Assembly: GCA_905250025.1 (NCBI GenBank)
Contig: CAJNOJ010000094.1
Coordinates: 192,193-256,192, forward strand
Length of the DNA: 64,000 nt
Direction of reading: 5' to 3'
Source of the DNA: Adineta ricciae
Lineage: Eukaryota > Rotifera > Eurotatoria > Adinetida > Adinetidae
Under the pieces are notes generated by a model. That model saw only the letters and a list, made by a program, of their open reading frames with translations, did no database searches and was not told the origin of the DNA. This document shows, in pieces, positions 51,906 through 62,922 of the stretch (its first letter is position 1; every line of letters starts with the position of its first letter). The position numbers were made by a program, and so were the translations under genes.

Positions 51906-52956
51906 ATGTCTTCTACAATCACCTTTATCCGCAATATTTTAGCGTTTATTAAGAATTATAGTCTCTACAGTAGTATCGTTACATTAACTTTTGGAATCAT
52001 CGGAAATGTAATGAACATTGTCATGTTTACCAGTTCGAAACCATTTCGAGGAAATCTTTTTTCATTTTATTTTACCATTGAATCAATTGTGAATACTAAC
52101 ATAATGGTTTTGAATCTTCTATCACAACTAATACCAGTTACCGACACTTATTCGATCTGGTGTAGAATCCGAACGATGTCAAGTCAAACCTTTTTACCTT
52201 TCTCACTCCTTTTGATATGTTTTGCTGCTATCGATCAATTTTTTTCCACCAGTCCTATACCTTACCTTCGTCGCCGTAGTTCGCCAAAAACATCACAAAT
52301 CTATGCAGGTGTTACTTGCTGCTTATGTACTCTTCACAGTATTCCAGCTGGTATTTTTACTCAATCATTTTTGGGACTTACTTGCTATTCAGTAAATGCA
52401 GTTTATACTGATTATCAACTGTATTTCTATTATCCTGTTATATTAGCATTTTTTCCGATGTCAGTCGCGTCTTTGTTTGGTCTTTTAGCTTATCGAAATG
52501 TTCGACATATTGTTCGGCGACAAGTCCCATTAGTTCGTCGTCGATTAGATCATCAAATGACAGCATTGGCTTTTGCGCGTGTTATTCTTTTCATCGTTTC
52601 ATATTTGCCTTATATTGGCTTCTTTATATATTGGGCTGCAACTCCTATGGATCCAACAAACTATGTACAGATGATGAATTTGTTCGCTGCCGGCACAGTT
52701 ATTTATTCCATACTTCTTCTTAATCATACGGTAGGTCATTTTGTCTTCTCCGTTGCGTTTATATGAATGTTTCCAAATCATTTAGATAGCATTCTATGTT
52801 TTTCTCCTTGTCTCATCACGTTTTCGTCGGCAAGTGAAAAATTTATTTGTGAAGAGACTCTGGCGTCGATGTAAACAACTATACAAACGCAAACTACAGA
52901 ATGAAATTCATCCGTTAAGAGAAATATCAGTTGAGAATGTTACTGACAACGAGTGA
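51906..52956 (+). CDS. Rhodopsin-like GPCR 1 of a local family
   Basis: Two exons, 51906-52730 and 52786-52956, phase 0; 331 residues. Seven hydrophobic helices can be followed: TM1 VTLTFGIIGNVMNIVMF (with the GN motif), TM2 around FTIESIVNTNIMVLNLL, TM3 LLLICFAAIDQF (DQF in place of DRY), TM4, TM5 YYPVILAFFPMSVASLFGLL, TM6 LAFARVILFIVSYLPYIGFF (P retained), TM7 TVIYSILLLNHT|IAFYVFLL. The third cytoplasmic loop holds RNVRHIVRRQVPLVRRRLD. The C-tail is basic then acidic. The intron lies in TM7 at the same place as in GPCRs 2 and 3, and exon 2 is 57 codons in all three. The ligand is unknown; the look is of invertebrate orphan peptide-type receptors. Confidence 0.88.
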
Positions 52957-53780
52957 TTTTTCTCCAACCATACAACATGACAAAGCAACACAATAGATGA
53001 CAATCAAGTCGTATTTGTATATCTAATCTTCATCATACTTCCTCGTGATGAAATATAAATGTTGTTTTCTTGTATCATAAAAAAATTTGCTTCTGTAACT
53101 ATGTGACAGAGACTTATCTCTGAAAATTTTTCTGATGATGTGTAAGTATTGCTTCACTATGGTGCAATGACTTCTGCAGTTAAAAGACGTGAGTTTAGCT
53201 ATCGGATTTCTATTTTTATGTAAATAACAATGCATTTTACTTTCCAAGTAACTTATCATATGTCGTTCTTCAATCATATACGTCATGTTTTAATACCTAC
53301 ACTTCTTTCCTTCCAATACTGACGTCAGTTGTCTTGCACTCTAACAAAAATGCACCCCATCGTTCGCCCGTGTGAGTCATCCTTCCAACATTCTATTAAA
53401 ACAACGTATAAACCGAGATATTCTCTTCATATTCCATATCGTTATTCAAATTTAGTGACGCCAAGGAAGTACATTAGCCGTAATCGCAAAAATGTTGATA
53501 AAAATCATGATTTGCCACAGGTAATGTTACAGGTTAGTCAAATCATGGAAATTACGTCAAATCGAAAGAAAATCATGACCAATCTACGTTCGGCACACCT
53601 TTGATTTTCTTGTTATCTTTCGAAAGATTGAATAGAAATTTCGTCATTATCAAAACTTCAGCACTTTGCGGTTGAATAGATGAAAATTACAACAAAGTGA
53701 ATTGTTCTTCTAGCTAGTTTGGAATCTTTCATTCTATAATTCGCCTCTTTCTTTCGTTCTGAAGAAACATGAATGATGCC
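52957..53780. other. Intergenic stretch upstream of the MAP-kinase phosphatase
   Basis: Contains the 3' flank of GPCR 1 and distal promoter of the phosphatase gene. An open frame at about 53338-53604 (from an ATG) is Ser/Arg/Lys-rich and lacks splice partners; not called. Confidence 0.4.
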
Positions 53781-53832
53781 TGACGTAATGTAGCGCGTGG
53801 GCGTGGTCACGTCATTCTCTATTGTATAAATA
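53781..53832 (+). promoter_or_regulatory. Inducible-type promoter: CRE, EGR1-like and TATA elements
   Basis: Within 95 bases upstream of the phosphatase ATG (53875): a CRE/ATF-like TGACGTAA at 53781-53788, a perfect EGR1-type GCGTGGGCG at 53795-53803, a second CRE-like TCACGTCA at 53807-53814, and a TATAAATA box at 53825-53832. Spacing TATA to ATG (43 nt) leaves room for a short 5' UTR. This arrangement is that of immediate-early genes, and MAP-kinase phosphatases in other animals are induced this way. Function inferred from sequence only. Confidence 0.7.
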
Positions 53833-53874
53833 CCGGACCATTACTATGTTTTTCCTTTCAGATTTCTTAAGACG

Positions 53875-55318
53875 ATGACTTGCGTAATCCGACAATTGTC
53901 AGCTGATATTCCAACTGAAAATTATCACCCTCGCAAACTTTTCCGTGCTGTTACCTATGACGCAATGTCATCATCTCGTAAGCGACTTTTAAGCGAACAA
54001 AATGAAAGTCCGGACGGGATGATGAAATTCCCTAATGACGATATTTGCTTAACAAAACGAAGCAAAATAGGTATGTAACATTGTGAATAAGTCTACTTTT
54101 TTCTTTCTATTCACGTACGTTCTCTGTTCTCTTTCACCAATAGAATCATTGGACAATGACTCATGCGGCAATAATATATATAGAAATAATCATCAATGTC
54201 ACATGCACTCTCCTGCTCTGACTTCGCCTTTCGAGAACATCGAATCTTGTCGTCAATTGTCTTGTGACCAAAAACGTCGTATAAATACCGTTGCCGATAG
54301 ATCATTGACTTCTACTAAAAACGAAAATATGCTTGTCTGTCAACAAACGTCTGTTGCTGATAAAAGTAATGAAGGCGAACAAGAGGGGAAGAATACTTCG
54401 TCGATTTTCATTACATGCGCACAATTCTCTATCTATGTAACGACGATAATGAACACTTCCAATGGAAAACTGCTAATTATTGACTGCGGCTCCCCGTTAC
54501 GACATAACGAACGACGTATCAAAGAATCTTTTCTATTAAATGTTAATGATAAATTATCTCGAAAGCGTCTAACAACTCGTGGCTTGAAGAACTTCATTGA
54601 CCAACATCAGCTACATCGTTTAGATCAATCTGAAATCGTCATTCTTTACGATGATTCAATCACCTCTTCATGTTCTAATTCCATCACTCAACCAAAACTA
54701 TCTCCAACGATTCAATGTATTTTCGACCAAATCCAACAATACGATTCAAACAAAACCATCTACGTTCTCCAATCCTCATTCGACGAATTCTATCAGCATT
54801 ATCCAACATGCTGCTATGTAAGCTCAGCAGACTCACACACAACAGATCATATATCACCATCACCTTCGATTGATCTTGATACATATGAGATGTCACAGGT
54901 CTTACCGGGTCTTTATCTGGGCAATGCTCGCGATGCCGAAGATCGAAGTTTGTTAAAACAAAATGCGATCAAAGCAATAATTAACATCTCAACGACTATT
55001 CCATGCCATTACCAAGACGATCATTCATTGACTTATTTACAATTGAATTGCCAAGATTCAACCCAAGAGAATCTTCTTCAACATTTTGAGAAAACTTTTG
55101 AATATATTCAGAAGAAATTAGCATCGAACGAGAATGTTCTTGTTCATTGTCAAGGTGGAATCAGTCGTAGCCCATCGTTTGTTATTGGTTACTTGATGAG
55201 ATACCATTCGAAGACATTTAATCAAGCTTATTTGTTTGTTAAAGAGAAGAGAAGAATAATCAATCCAAATCTGAATTTTCTTGCTCAGCTAACACGTTAT
55301 GAACAAATGATCGGATAA
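53875..55318 (+). CDS. Dual-specificity MAP-kinase phosphatase (DUSP)
   Basis: Two exons, 53875-54070 and 54144-55318; 456 residues. An N-terminal low-complexity region is followed by a rhodanese/CDC25-like MAPK-binding domain (GKLLIIDCGSPLRHNERRIK ... LSRKRL, the basic docking-type cluster; IVILYDDS; YVLQSSFDEFYQHYP) and a C-terminal dual-specificity catalytic domain: QVLPGLYLGNARDAED, AIKAIINISTT, LNCQDSTQENLLQHF, and the signature VHCQGGISRSPSFVIGYLM with catalytic Cys, then F.KEKRRIINPN. Asp in LNCQDS is the expected general acid. This is the order of typical MKPs (JNK/p38 class probable). The promoter has CRE, EGR1-like and TATA elements, consistent with feedback control of MAPK signalling. 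Confidence 0.9.
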
Positions 55319-55682
55319 GTTATTCATGCTTTTTCGTTTTTTTTATAAATTGTTACAATTCGATACAATGTGTGTATGCATCTACGTCAGATACGACGTT
55401 ATGTATGGTTTTTTTCTTATTGGAATAGTAACGAAAGTTATACTTTTTTATTATTATTCTTTCAATTGTCAAATACATACATTGCTATGGATATTTTCAA
55501 ATGAAATCTCATGAGTAACCAGGAAATTTCTAATCATTGCGTCATGAAGGGAAATTAGTCATTGCCAATGAAAAGCCGTGCTGATAAATACATTAGTAAT
55601 GTCGTTAAATTACTCATGTGATACAAACACTTACAATGCAAATCATTACGAAAAGGTGATTTTATGATGCGATAGGAAATTT
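55319..55682. other. Convergent 3' flanks (phosphatase and GPCR 2)
   Basis: T-rich 3' flanking DNA of two convergent genes; nothing else seen. Confidence 0.35.
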
Positions 55683-56775
55683 TCATTCCATGTCGACACT
55701 TTGACTTTCTGTTCTATTGTCTCTTGTTGGTTGAATTCGGTTGTTATTATGAGCGTGCCTACGTCCCCATCGACGCCAGAATTTTTTCGTAAAAACGGAC
55801 TTGACCTGTCGTCGAAATCGAGGTGATATTATTGCAAACAAATAGAACGATACCTAGGGAAACTTCTCATTATACTGATACTCCGAAAAAGTATTTCGTA
55901 TATCCTACCGCAAAGTTTAGATCGAAGATGATAAATAAAATGGCTGATGTCACATTATTAATCGCATATCGAAGCAAATCTGCTACAGTGATCTTGCTAT
56001 TAAATGTATAGATTGAATGAATCGTGTAGGGTGTACTGAAAATGGTGAACATGATGGCTCGGGCAAGTACCATTGCTGTCAGTTGTTGATCAAGACGACG
56101 ACGGACTATCGGCACTTGTCGACGAACGATTTGTCGAACATTTCGATATGCCAACAGACTGAACATCGATGTGATCATCACAGGAAGAAGACCGGATAGT
56201 ACAGGATAGTAGAAGGATGAGATATAAGCTGCCATCGATGGATTGAATACAGTGCAAACACTACCTTGGATATCGGAGAAAACGGCGAAAAGTATTGACT
56301 GAAGTAGTGCAAATACGAATGCAATGGCAAGGAGAATATAGGCGAGTTTGATGGTGGAAAGTTGTCTGAAAAAGTAGCGATGGCTGGTGGAGAGATATTG
56401 ATCAATGGTACAGAAGCAGATGGAACAGAAAGCAACGAGTGTGGAGATGACGACTAACAAGACTCGTAGTTTACACCAAAATAAGGATAAATTAGCGGGA
56501 TCTCTGCCGTATACGATGATTGATAGGGTAATGAAGAAGTAAATGGCTAGTTGAAAGAGATTGGCTAGTGCTTCGACAATAAGATAGAGTGCACACTGAT
56601 TGTTTCGAAAGGCTCTGAAGGAAGTGAACACGAGAATATTGATTGCATTTCCAATAATTCCTAAAATGAGTACGCCGGTGCTAAAATACAAGCTATATTG
56701 TTGTGTCAGATGAAGAATATTTAAAGCTGTTGCCGTGTTCGTAGCCATCATAACAGAAAATGATGCTTTGTTCAA
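55683..56775 (-). CDS. Rhodopsin-like GPCR 2 of a local family
   Basis: Minus-strand exons 55909-56775 and 55683-55853; 345 residues. TM1 GVLILGIIGNAINILVF, TM2 LYLIVEALANLFQLAIYFF, TM3 LVAFCSICFCTIDQY, TM4 AYILLAIAFVFALLQSILF, TM5 YYPVLSGLLPVMITSMFSLL, a basic third loop RNVRQIVRRQVPIVRRRLDQ, TM6 and TM7 (DLNFA|VSFYLFAIIS). The C-tail contains RFRRQVKSVFTKKFWRRWG, then a Ser/Asn/Glu-rich end. The start at 56775 is the first ATG; MMATN (56751) is an alternative. Its central region is almost identical in DNA and protein to GPCR 3, 1.2 kb away, whereas the ends differ strongly. Confidence 0.88.
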
Positions 56776-57740
56776 CTGAGCCTGTCTTAATGTGCATTTT
56801 CAGAGTAGGAATTAGTCTTTCTCTCTCTCTCTCTCTCTCTCTCGTTTCATCACGTACGTTGACCGGAATGACAGTAGTCTGAAATTAGAAGTGTAGGTAT
56901 ACTCGTGCGTGATAATTAACAGCCGCAATAATTCCGAAAAAGTGCTTTATTAATGTGTTATGGTAGTAATGTTCATTCATTGATTTTCCTAGTACGTCTT
57001 CGAATTGAACTATTTGGAAAGCATCTCAATATCGAAAAACAGTGTTACATTATTGTTGTGAGTCTGATAGGGTCGATAGAATACTATTAGTAATTAGTTC
57101 GCCTTGATGTGACTTGATATGCCGAAAGCCTTTTGGATCTTTGCGAAGCATCAGCGCATGAAGATCAAGCAAATGGCGCATATTTGTTTTATCTCTCCGT
57201 ATAACTTAGTTCATAAAGAAGCGAACCTCAACTAATAACCAATTAAAAAACTTGATAAAAACATTTTCTTGATCGAGTCTTTTGATCATACACACAAGCA
57301 TTGTTTTTCGCGTTTCACATATTAAAACTCAGTTATATTTTTACATCACCACCCGGTTTTGAGTGAAAGAACATGTGTCAGATAAGCCATTATCGATTCA
57401 GCACAACGGAATCCTTCCATACTGTATATTCCGTAATGCTAGTTGGAAATCAGTTCTTTCTTGTGGATGTTTCTCCGAGGCCTTTACTTATTAGTAAAAG
57501 TCATTTATATTCCTGTCAGAGCGTTGTTGTTCTTCACAAGGTCATCGAGTGAATACGCAGAGTACATTACTTCTGAAAATAACTTTGGTGATAACAAGTA
57601 ATTCGTTAGGTCTAGAAAAAGCTTTTTCGAGAATTAGTCTTTGTGAAGTCGAACGAAATGTGATTTCCTCTTCTATTCGTAGAATACTAAATCGCTTTGA
57701 ATATTCGCATAGAACATTAAATAACTGTCATTGAATATAA
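56776..57740. other. Intergenic stretch between GPCRs 2 and 3
   Basis: About 965 nt. (CT)n tract at 56820-56843. No coding signal; presumed promoter of GPCR 2 and 3' flank of GPCR 3. Confidence 0.4.
56820..56843. repeat. (TC)n microsatellite
   Basis: About 12 TC dinucleotides just upstream of GPCR 2. Confidence 0.95.
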
Positions 57741-58801
57741 TCATTCAACATCCCCACTTGATTCCATAGGTCGTGCATTTCTCATCGGATTTACTTGATT
57801 ATCACCACGACAACACCATCTTCTCCATTGCAGGCAAAATTTCTTCGACAGAACATATTTTACTTGTCGGCGAAATCGACGGGAAACCGCCACGAACAAA
57901 TAGAAAGATATCTAAAGAAATATCATGTGAAATCAGCTATTCCAGGTAAAAGCTTTTCTCTCTAACTCACGGCACAATTTAAATTAAAGAACGAAGTTGT
58001 AAATGAGCCCACTAATGACACGATAGCATACATAACGAGATTTGTCGGATTCACCTTTGTTATAAACACAAACATTCTCTGACTAATATACGGCACCGAC
58101 AAAATCACCAGTGCGATCACTCGAACAAGCACCATTGCTGTCAGTTGTTGATCAAGACGACGACGGACTATCGGCACTTGTCGACGAACGATTTGTCGAA
58201 CATTTCGATATGCCAATAGACTGAACATCGATGTGATCATCACAGGAAGAAGACCGGATAGTACAGGATAGTAGAAGGATGAGATATAAGCTGTCATCGA
58301 TGGATTGAATACAGTGCAAACGCTACCTTGGATATCGGAGAAAACGGCGAAAGGTATTGACTGGAGTAGTGCAAATACGAATGCAATGGCAAGGAGAATA
58401 TAGGCGAGTTTGATGGTGGAAAGTTGTCTGAAAAAGTAGCGATGGCTGGTGGAGAGATATTGATCAATGGTACAGAAACAGATTGAAGAGAAAGCAACAA
58501 GCGTGGAGATGATAATGAGCGAGGCTCGTAGTTTACACCAGATTATAGATGATGCGCCAGAATCCTGGCTATGTGTAAGAACAAATAGATAAATGAAAAA
58601 GTAAATGGTTAATTGAAAGAGATTGGCTAGTGCTTCGACAATAAGATAGAGTGCACACTGATTGTTTCGAAAGGCTCTGAAAGAAGTGAACACGAGAATA
58701 TTGATTGCATTGCCAATAATTGCCAAAATAAATATGATGATAGCGGAGATTGAAGAATACTTTTGTGAAATGCTGAATATTTCATTAACCGTCAATGGCA
58801 T
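57741..58801 (-). CDS. Rhodopsin-like GPCR 3 of a local family
   Basis: Minus-strand exons 57971-58801 and 57741-57911; 333 residues, phase 0, same intron position in TM7 as its neighbours. TM1 IIIFILAIIGNAINILVF, TM3 LVAFSSICFCTIDQY, TM5 YYPVLSGLLPVMITSMFSLL and third loop RNVRQIVRRQVPIVRRRLDQ match GPCR 2 residue for residue, but TM6-TM7 (VRVIALVILSVPYISQRMF, SFFNLNCA) and the extracellular part between TM2 and TM3 differ. The C-tail starts ISFYLFVAVSRRFRRQVKYV and has a Cys/Trp/Arg-rich segment (WRRWCCRG), a possible palmitoylation site. Ligand unknown. Confidence 0.88.
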
Positions 58802-59998
58802 GACGACGACTTAAATGAAAAGCGTTAGTGAAGATAATCTTCTGCAATTACTCGCTTTTCTTTCTGACGACAATATTTATGATTTTCATAGCTTCTCACG
58901 GGCATAAAAGAAAAGACAGCATCATTCTTTAAGTGAGACGAGGGTATCTCACTGGCGGAGACAGTTTATCTCAATAGTTTTTCTCTCAGACTGAAACTTT
59001 CTTCTAATACATCGGACTACATTTTTAAAGCGCAGGTGTCGAGAATCACTTGAGAGAAACGTGTGTTCCTGACATCCGCCGTTCATGTGAAGAACCAGAG
59101 AATGTTTTGTTCGAAAATAATAATAGTTGTCGTATGTCCATAAACTTTCATGATATGACATTGTAGAATTTCACCCGGAATAATTTTAACATATACTGTA
59201 AAGTACTGTGTTGTGCAGAAGATTTCCGAACTTTCGAACCATTGTTATTAATAGATAAAGTTAAATTGTAATATTCAGATACCCAAAGAGAATTAAGATT
59301 CTTCCATAATTAATAAAAGTATTGTCTCTATTTAGTTCATCGTGAAGTAAACTGGCGAACAGTAACTAAAATATCCTCATTGGTAATCGTCGAATTCGTA
59401 TCATAACGCTCAAAATCTGAAGAGCGTTGAGTTTTTTCCGATAAACGTATGCATGATTTCATGAACCAGACATATTGACAGCTAAACCTAACCTGTATCA
59501 ACGGATGAAGTTTTTAAGAAGAACAACAGTCGAGTATACCATTCAGTAAAACGTCGAAGTATGATAACTAGAGATCCTTGAATTCTCAAACGTTTACTTC
59601 GCACGGGTGAGCACATCTTCGTTCTGGCTTTGTTAATCTCGAATACATGCACACCAAACCTAATCTAAACAATAAGAAATTTGTTGTACTTGACATTGAT
59701 CTTGAAGAAGTAGACCATCCTCCGCTAGTAAATTGTGCTAGCAGAAGTCATTCGTCAAGAAAGCAATTCTCCTATATTTCTTGAAGCAAAAGTAATTGAA
59801 TGTTCTGCTGAGCTAGCTTTGAAATATTTCACTGTGTTAACGAACAGAAGCTGTGCGAAAAATCTCAAGTCTCGCGTGACATCTATTCAACAATCTCTTA
59901 TCGAAAACGTTATCAATTGGACTTTTAACAAATTTTTTCGATGAATGCTATACTTATCTTGTATTTCATCGAAACCGTACGTTTACATTCTTTCACAA
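58802..59998. other. Intergenic stretch between GPCR 3 and NT5DC1-like
   Basis: About 1.2 kb. A 45-codon ORF from ATG 59647 (starting MHTKPNLNNKKFVVLDIDLE) and an overlapping frame up to 59944 look somewhat protein-like, but no consistent splicing joins them; possibly a decayed gene. Confidence 0.35.
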
Positions 59999-61327
59999 AT
60001 GCCTTCAACATTCTCGTTATCATCGTGTGACTGGATCGGGTTTGATCTCGATCATACTCTCATTCGCTACCGTTTATTTCCACTCCACACGTTAATCTAC
60101 GAATCAATTCGTCAATATTTAGTCGATTTTCATCAGTACAATCACTCTCTACTTCAAATTCCATACGATGATCACTTCGCTGTTAAAGCTTTGATCTACG
60201 ACAGTTTATATGGAAATTTGATTCAATTGGACTCTCAAGGATTAGTTCACACAGCATTACATGGCGTGCATAAACGTTTATCATCGAAAGAGATCCAAGA
60301 AATCTATCCACATGCTCTAGAAGAGATTGAAGAAGACACAACGAAACGATTCTTATGCATTTACACATACTTTGAACATAGTACATCGTATTTAATTGCA
60401 AATCTTGTGGATTTGGTTGATCACGAAAAGGCGAGTGATTCGGAGAATAAATATAGCTTCTTTTTGAAAGATATTGCCGATGGTTTCGAGTATTTATTCA
60501 ATGATTTCAATCGTGGAAATTATTTTGCAGCAATACGAGCGAATCCAGAAAAGTTTATCTATCAACGTTCGGACGTTCGACAATGGTTGGAAAGACTCCG
60601 TGAAAACAAGAAAAACTTATTCTTAGCTACCAATTCGCGATTTGATTATACAAACTTACTATCAAGTTATGCATTTGGTCAAGATTGGCAAAGTCTATTC
60701 GACATGATTATCGTTGATTGCAAAAAACCATCGTTTTTTTCCCAATCACCGAAACGAGTCTTTCATCGAATGATCAATGAGAACACGTTCGTTCCGATGA
60801 CCAACGACGAAATCGTCGAAAACTTTCGTCAGAATTATATTTACACAATGGGTAATAGTGAAGATTTACAGATCATCATGAATCGGATTAGTGGAAAAGA
60901 AGCGACTGTGATTTACTTCGGTGACCATATCAAATCGGATATTAAAGCATTGAAATCTCACACGAATTGGTTCGCTGGAGTTGTGGTTGAAGAATTAGAA
61001 TTCGACGTTCCGCCCACAGTTGTTCATACGAAAGCTCATCGATTAGCAGCGAAAAATGATTTGTACATGAAAGGAAATCGATCGAAATATTTCGCAAGTT
61101 TTTTCACTTCACCTATGGAATCGATGGATTTCAGTAATGAAGATTCGAGCGAAACACAAACAAAACCTGATGCAGTTTTACCTGCTCTATCTTCTTACTG
61201 GTACACTTATATCACCAAACACGCGCATTTAAGTTTGAGTTGCTTAAGTGTCTTAGCGAATGAGTTCGATTTAAGTCACGAATTTCAATCGAATGATGAA
61301 ACGAAACATTTCGTTCTTCTGCATTAA
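59999..61327 (+). CDS. NT5DC1: NT5DC1-like HAD-family 5'-nucleotidase domain protein
   Basis: Single exon, ATG 59999 to TAA 61325-61327, 442 residues; human NT5DC1 is about 455. HAD motif I is WIGFDLDHTLIRYRLFPL with both catalytic aspartates; motif II is probably LFLATNSRFDYT; motif IV is VIYFGDHIKSDIKALK. The cN-II-like layout (VRQWLERLRENKKNLFLATN, then WQSLFDMIIVDCKKPSFF) fits the NT5DC group, whose substrates are mostly unknown. An in-frame ATG 18 codons upstream (59945) gives a hydrophobic extension that the family does not need. The gene has no intron at all, which is exceptional among the long genes here and suggests a retrocopy or intron loss. Confidence 0.9.
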   Translation: MPSTFSLSSCDWIGFDLDHTLIRYRLFPLHTLIYESIRQYLVDFHQYNHSLLQIPYDDHFAVKALIYDSLYGNLIQLDSQGLVHTALHGVHKRLSSKEIQEIYPHALEEIEEDTTKRFLCIYTYFEHSTSYLIANLVDLVDHEKASDSENKYSFFLKDIADGFEYLFNDFNRGNYFAAIRANPEKFIYQRSDVRQWLERLRENKKNLFLATNSRFDYTNLLSSYAFGQDWQSLFDMIIVDCKKPSFFSQSPKRVFHRMINENTFVPMTNDEIVENFRQNYIYTMGNSEDLQIIMNRISGKEATVIYFGDHIKSDIKALKSHTNWFAGVVVEELEFDVPPTVVHTKAHRLAAKNDLYMKGNRSKYFASFFTSPMESMDFSNEDSSETQTKPDAVLPALSSYWYTYITKHAHLSLSCLSVLANEFDLSHEFQSNDETKHFVLLH

Positions 61328-61936
61328 CAATCAATTTTTTGTACGAATGCTTTATAGCGAGAAAAGTTCTTGGAAATAAACACTTACTTGTAAAAGAGGA
61401 ACGTATTCGACATCGACCTATCACGAACTGATTTTTCCGAGTGTAGTTCATGTAAATTTTTGTTGATTGTATTCGAAACAGTTTCAAAGGTGAAAGTAAC
61501 TATCCACTGCTGTCGTGTTAAGAGAAGAAACTTGAAATCAGTCTGCTTTCAGCTATTTGGTCGTCTATCAGTATACTGACACTGAAATTGACGACGTGAG
61601 AAAAGTTTTTTCTATTTCAAGTTTACCTGATCGATCGTATGTGTTAGGAAATATACTGAAAAATTGATCAGCTGTACGAAGATGATCTCATTTCGTGCTG
61701 ACTATGGAAATATCAAGACTTTATCAAGTGCTATACGTAGTTTAGGAAAATATTTAAAAAAAAAAACAAGAAACAATTAAATTTGTGCCGAATGTCATTT
61801 GGTATTTGTACTGAATAGAAGTATATTCACAATGAAACACTTTTCACGAGCGAATTTTGTTTTCTGAAATTAAAATGAAACTGTAGCATAACGTTGAACA
61901 TAGAGTTTTTCATTTACCGTGCTAACTGTCCATTTT
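61328..61936. other. Convergent intergenic stretch
   Basis: About 600 nt between convergent 3' ends; AT-rich, A-run at about 61756-61767. Nothing else seen. Confidence 0.4.
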
Positions 61937-62922
61937 CTAACCCCAACAGGAACAATGTCCGCTAGGCTTATCATTATGACCACAATATGCTTTACAACAA
62001 GCTGTACCATCGCCACCTGATTCTAAAACTAAATCATCCATTTCGTTTATGTTATAAAAAATAACAAGTATATTGATTTCAGTATGTCTTCTTACATCGC
62101 TTCAAGCTGGTGCTTAATTTTTTAATTCCTTCATTTTTTTCCAATAAAGATCTGTTTAATTGTGCAATCCGACCTATATTTTCCCGTGAAAGGCTTTGCG
62201 TGTCTTTATCATCATATTTCTTGTAGAGATGGATAATCCAAAAGCTTTCAGCGATAACAATTGCTAATAAAACCATCGATATCGAAATACATAACAATTG
62301 ATATTTCTTCTCCTTTGATGATCCAACACTTTCCCCAAAGCAAAGTTTTCTCTTCACATATTCACCCGGTGCCATGCATTTGCTATTCAGGTTTTTGCCG
62401 TTCCCTGTCATGCTCTCATAGTTGAAACCTTCGAAAATAAGCGCATCGAACACCGTTCATTTACATTGTTCGCTCTCTTTCTCTCGACTTACGTGTATTT
62501 ACAGTTACTTTGTCGATATCCTCTTGATCATCGGTCAACGCCTCAAACTTTGAAGTCGTTTGTATTATCTGAGCTTCTGTCGACTCAGTCACAACTCCAG
62601 TCGATCGTACTGACTGCATATATTCTAAACACAACAATCAAACATCTTACATCAATGTGCTCATCATACCTTGCAGATCTTTAGCTGGACCCATACAGTC
62701 AATATCTCTGAATGCAGAGATCAACACTGTCACGTCGCTTTCGTTGATTTTGCCTTGATCAAACAACGATTGCCAGAGATCAAGAGTACCGTGGATTGTC
62801 GTGTCATCTTGAATAGGTCGAGTAACAGTATCACCAAGAAGAAAATGAAGTCGTTTGCGAGATTCATTACTAAGACGATCGCCGACTTTCAGCAGAACTT
62901 TTCTTAGGTCTTGATTATTCAT
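61937..62922 (-). CDS. Death-effector-domain transmembrane protein with Cys-rich tail
   Basis: Minus-strand exons 62670-62922, 62493-62624, 62096-62428, 61937-62028; phases sum to 269 residues. Residues 1-80 look like a death effector domain: LRKVLLKVGDRLSNESRKRL, HFLLGDTV, TLDLWQSLFDQGKINESDVT, VLISAFRDIDC. A Thr/Glu-rich linker follows, then one membrane helix near residues 170-192 (LLCISISMVLLAIVIAESFW), a coiled-coil segment (ENIGRIAQLNRSLLEKNEGI) and a last exon coding a small module with five cysteines, TACCKAYCGHNDKPSGHCSC. With the DED inside the cell, the coiled coil and Cys module would be outside (type II). If the last intron (62029-62095) is retained, the protein ends at TGA 62079 after CKKTY without the Cys module. 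DED assignment is by eye; the Cys module is unassigned. Confidence 0.6.

Noticed and set aside
53329..53604. Ser/Arg-rich ORF upstream of the phosphatase promoter
   Set aside because: No start context, no splice-consistent extension; lies in what looks like distal promoter DNA.
59647..59944. Protein-like overlapping frames upstream of the NT5DC1-like gene
   Set aside because: Two frames would need an impossibly short intron to be joined; no family match.
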